NCBI GenBank assembly: GCA_020720405.1
Contig: DYOS01000029.1
Coordinates: forward strand, 1 to 32,856
Source: Caldithrix sp.
GTDB lineage: Bacteria; Calditrichota; Calditrichia; Calditrichales; Calditrichaceae
Direction of reading: 5' to 3'
DNA length: 32,856 nucleotides
The notes under the pieces: model-generated
What the model saw: the letters and a program-made list of their open reading frames with translations, nothing else
Told to the model about the DNA's origin: nothing
Databases searched by the model: none
Part shown: one piece after another, positions 32,807-32,856 of the stretch
Position numbering within the stretch: position 1 is the first letter of the stretch
Layout of the letters: each line of letters starts with the position of its first letter
Program-made: the position numbers and the translations under genes

Positions 32807-32856
32807 CTGTCATTCCGCCGGAGCGGAACAAGTTTCCGAGGAGCCTGCGACGAGGA
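32807..32856. repeat. Dispersed intergenic repeat, copy C (cut by window edge)
   Basis: These 50 bases match 9347-9396 with a single mismatch (A at 32850 versus C at 9390). This corresponds to the left inner arm of copy B, including the hairpin TTCCG-ccggag-CGGAA; the rest lies beyond the window. The preceding 32634-32806 contains no gene I can support. Confidence 0.85.

Overview
This 32.9 kb window is a chromosomal segment of a Gram-negative bacterium with moderate GC. It has Sec signal peptides, lipoboxes, large outer-membrane beta-barrels with aromatic C-termini, purine-rich Shine-Dalgarno sites, and DUF4388 and TPR signalling proteins. Together with a gap promoter that also fits the Bacteroidota-type pattern TTG-N20-TAnnTTTG, this suggests an FCB-superphylum lineage such as Calditrichota or candidate division KSB1. 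That placement is inference; no 16S gene is present. I see no CRISPR array, prophage or intact insertion sequence.

Layout. 1-2881: a repeat copy, a sulfotransferase and a polysaccharide-deacetylase-like protein on the minus strand, probably the edge of a glycan locus, then about 450 bases of palindrome-bearing DNA. 2882-7290: a minus-strand pair, an NHL beta-propeller and a 1166-residue outer-membrane barrel. 7611-8828: an extended SDR with Phe at the catalytic Tyr position and a small membrane protein. 8829-9683: non-coding, with a nested inverted-repeat element. 9684-12507: a minus-strand operon for an MTA/SAH-type deaminase, a TPR lipoprotein and a YjjX-type ITP/XTPase.

12681-17861: plus-strand housekeeping genes gapA, terminator, pgk-tpiA, secG, tRNA-Leu(GAG), terminator, PAP2 phosphatase and a DHH phosphoesterase (NrnA type). 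18058-22068: a lipoprotein, a periplasmic protein built from about 80-residue helical repeats, and an outer-membrane barrel, an uncharacterised envelope module. 22230-26790: a TPR protein with a C-terminal excisionase-like HTH, a B12-type radical SAM protein, RlmD and a SpoU methyltransferase.

26787-32633 is the most unusual region. A strong sigma70-like promoter drives three translationally coupled genes (each overlapping by ATGA): a pseudo-receiver + DUF4388 + degenerate GTPase fusion, a pseudo-receiver + DUF4388 protein, and a small protein resembling a GTPase fold without a P-loop. An intact PhoB/PhoR-type two-component pair follows. The three-gene unit looks like an undescribed signalling module built from catalytically degenerate domains. 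The window closes inside a third copy of the repeat seen at 9347-9396.
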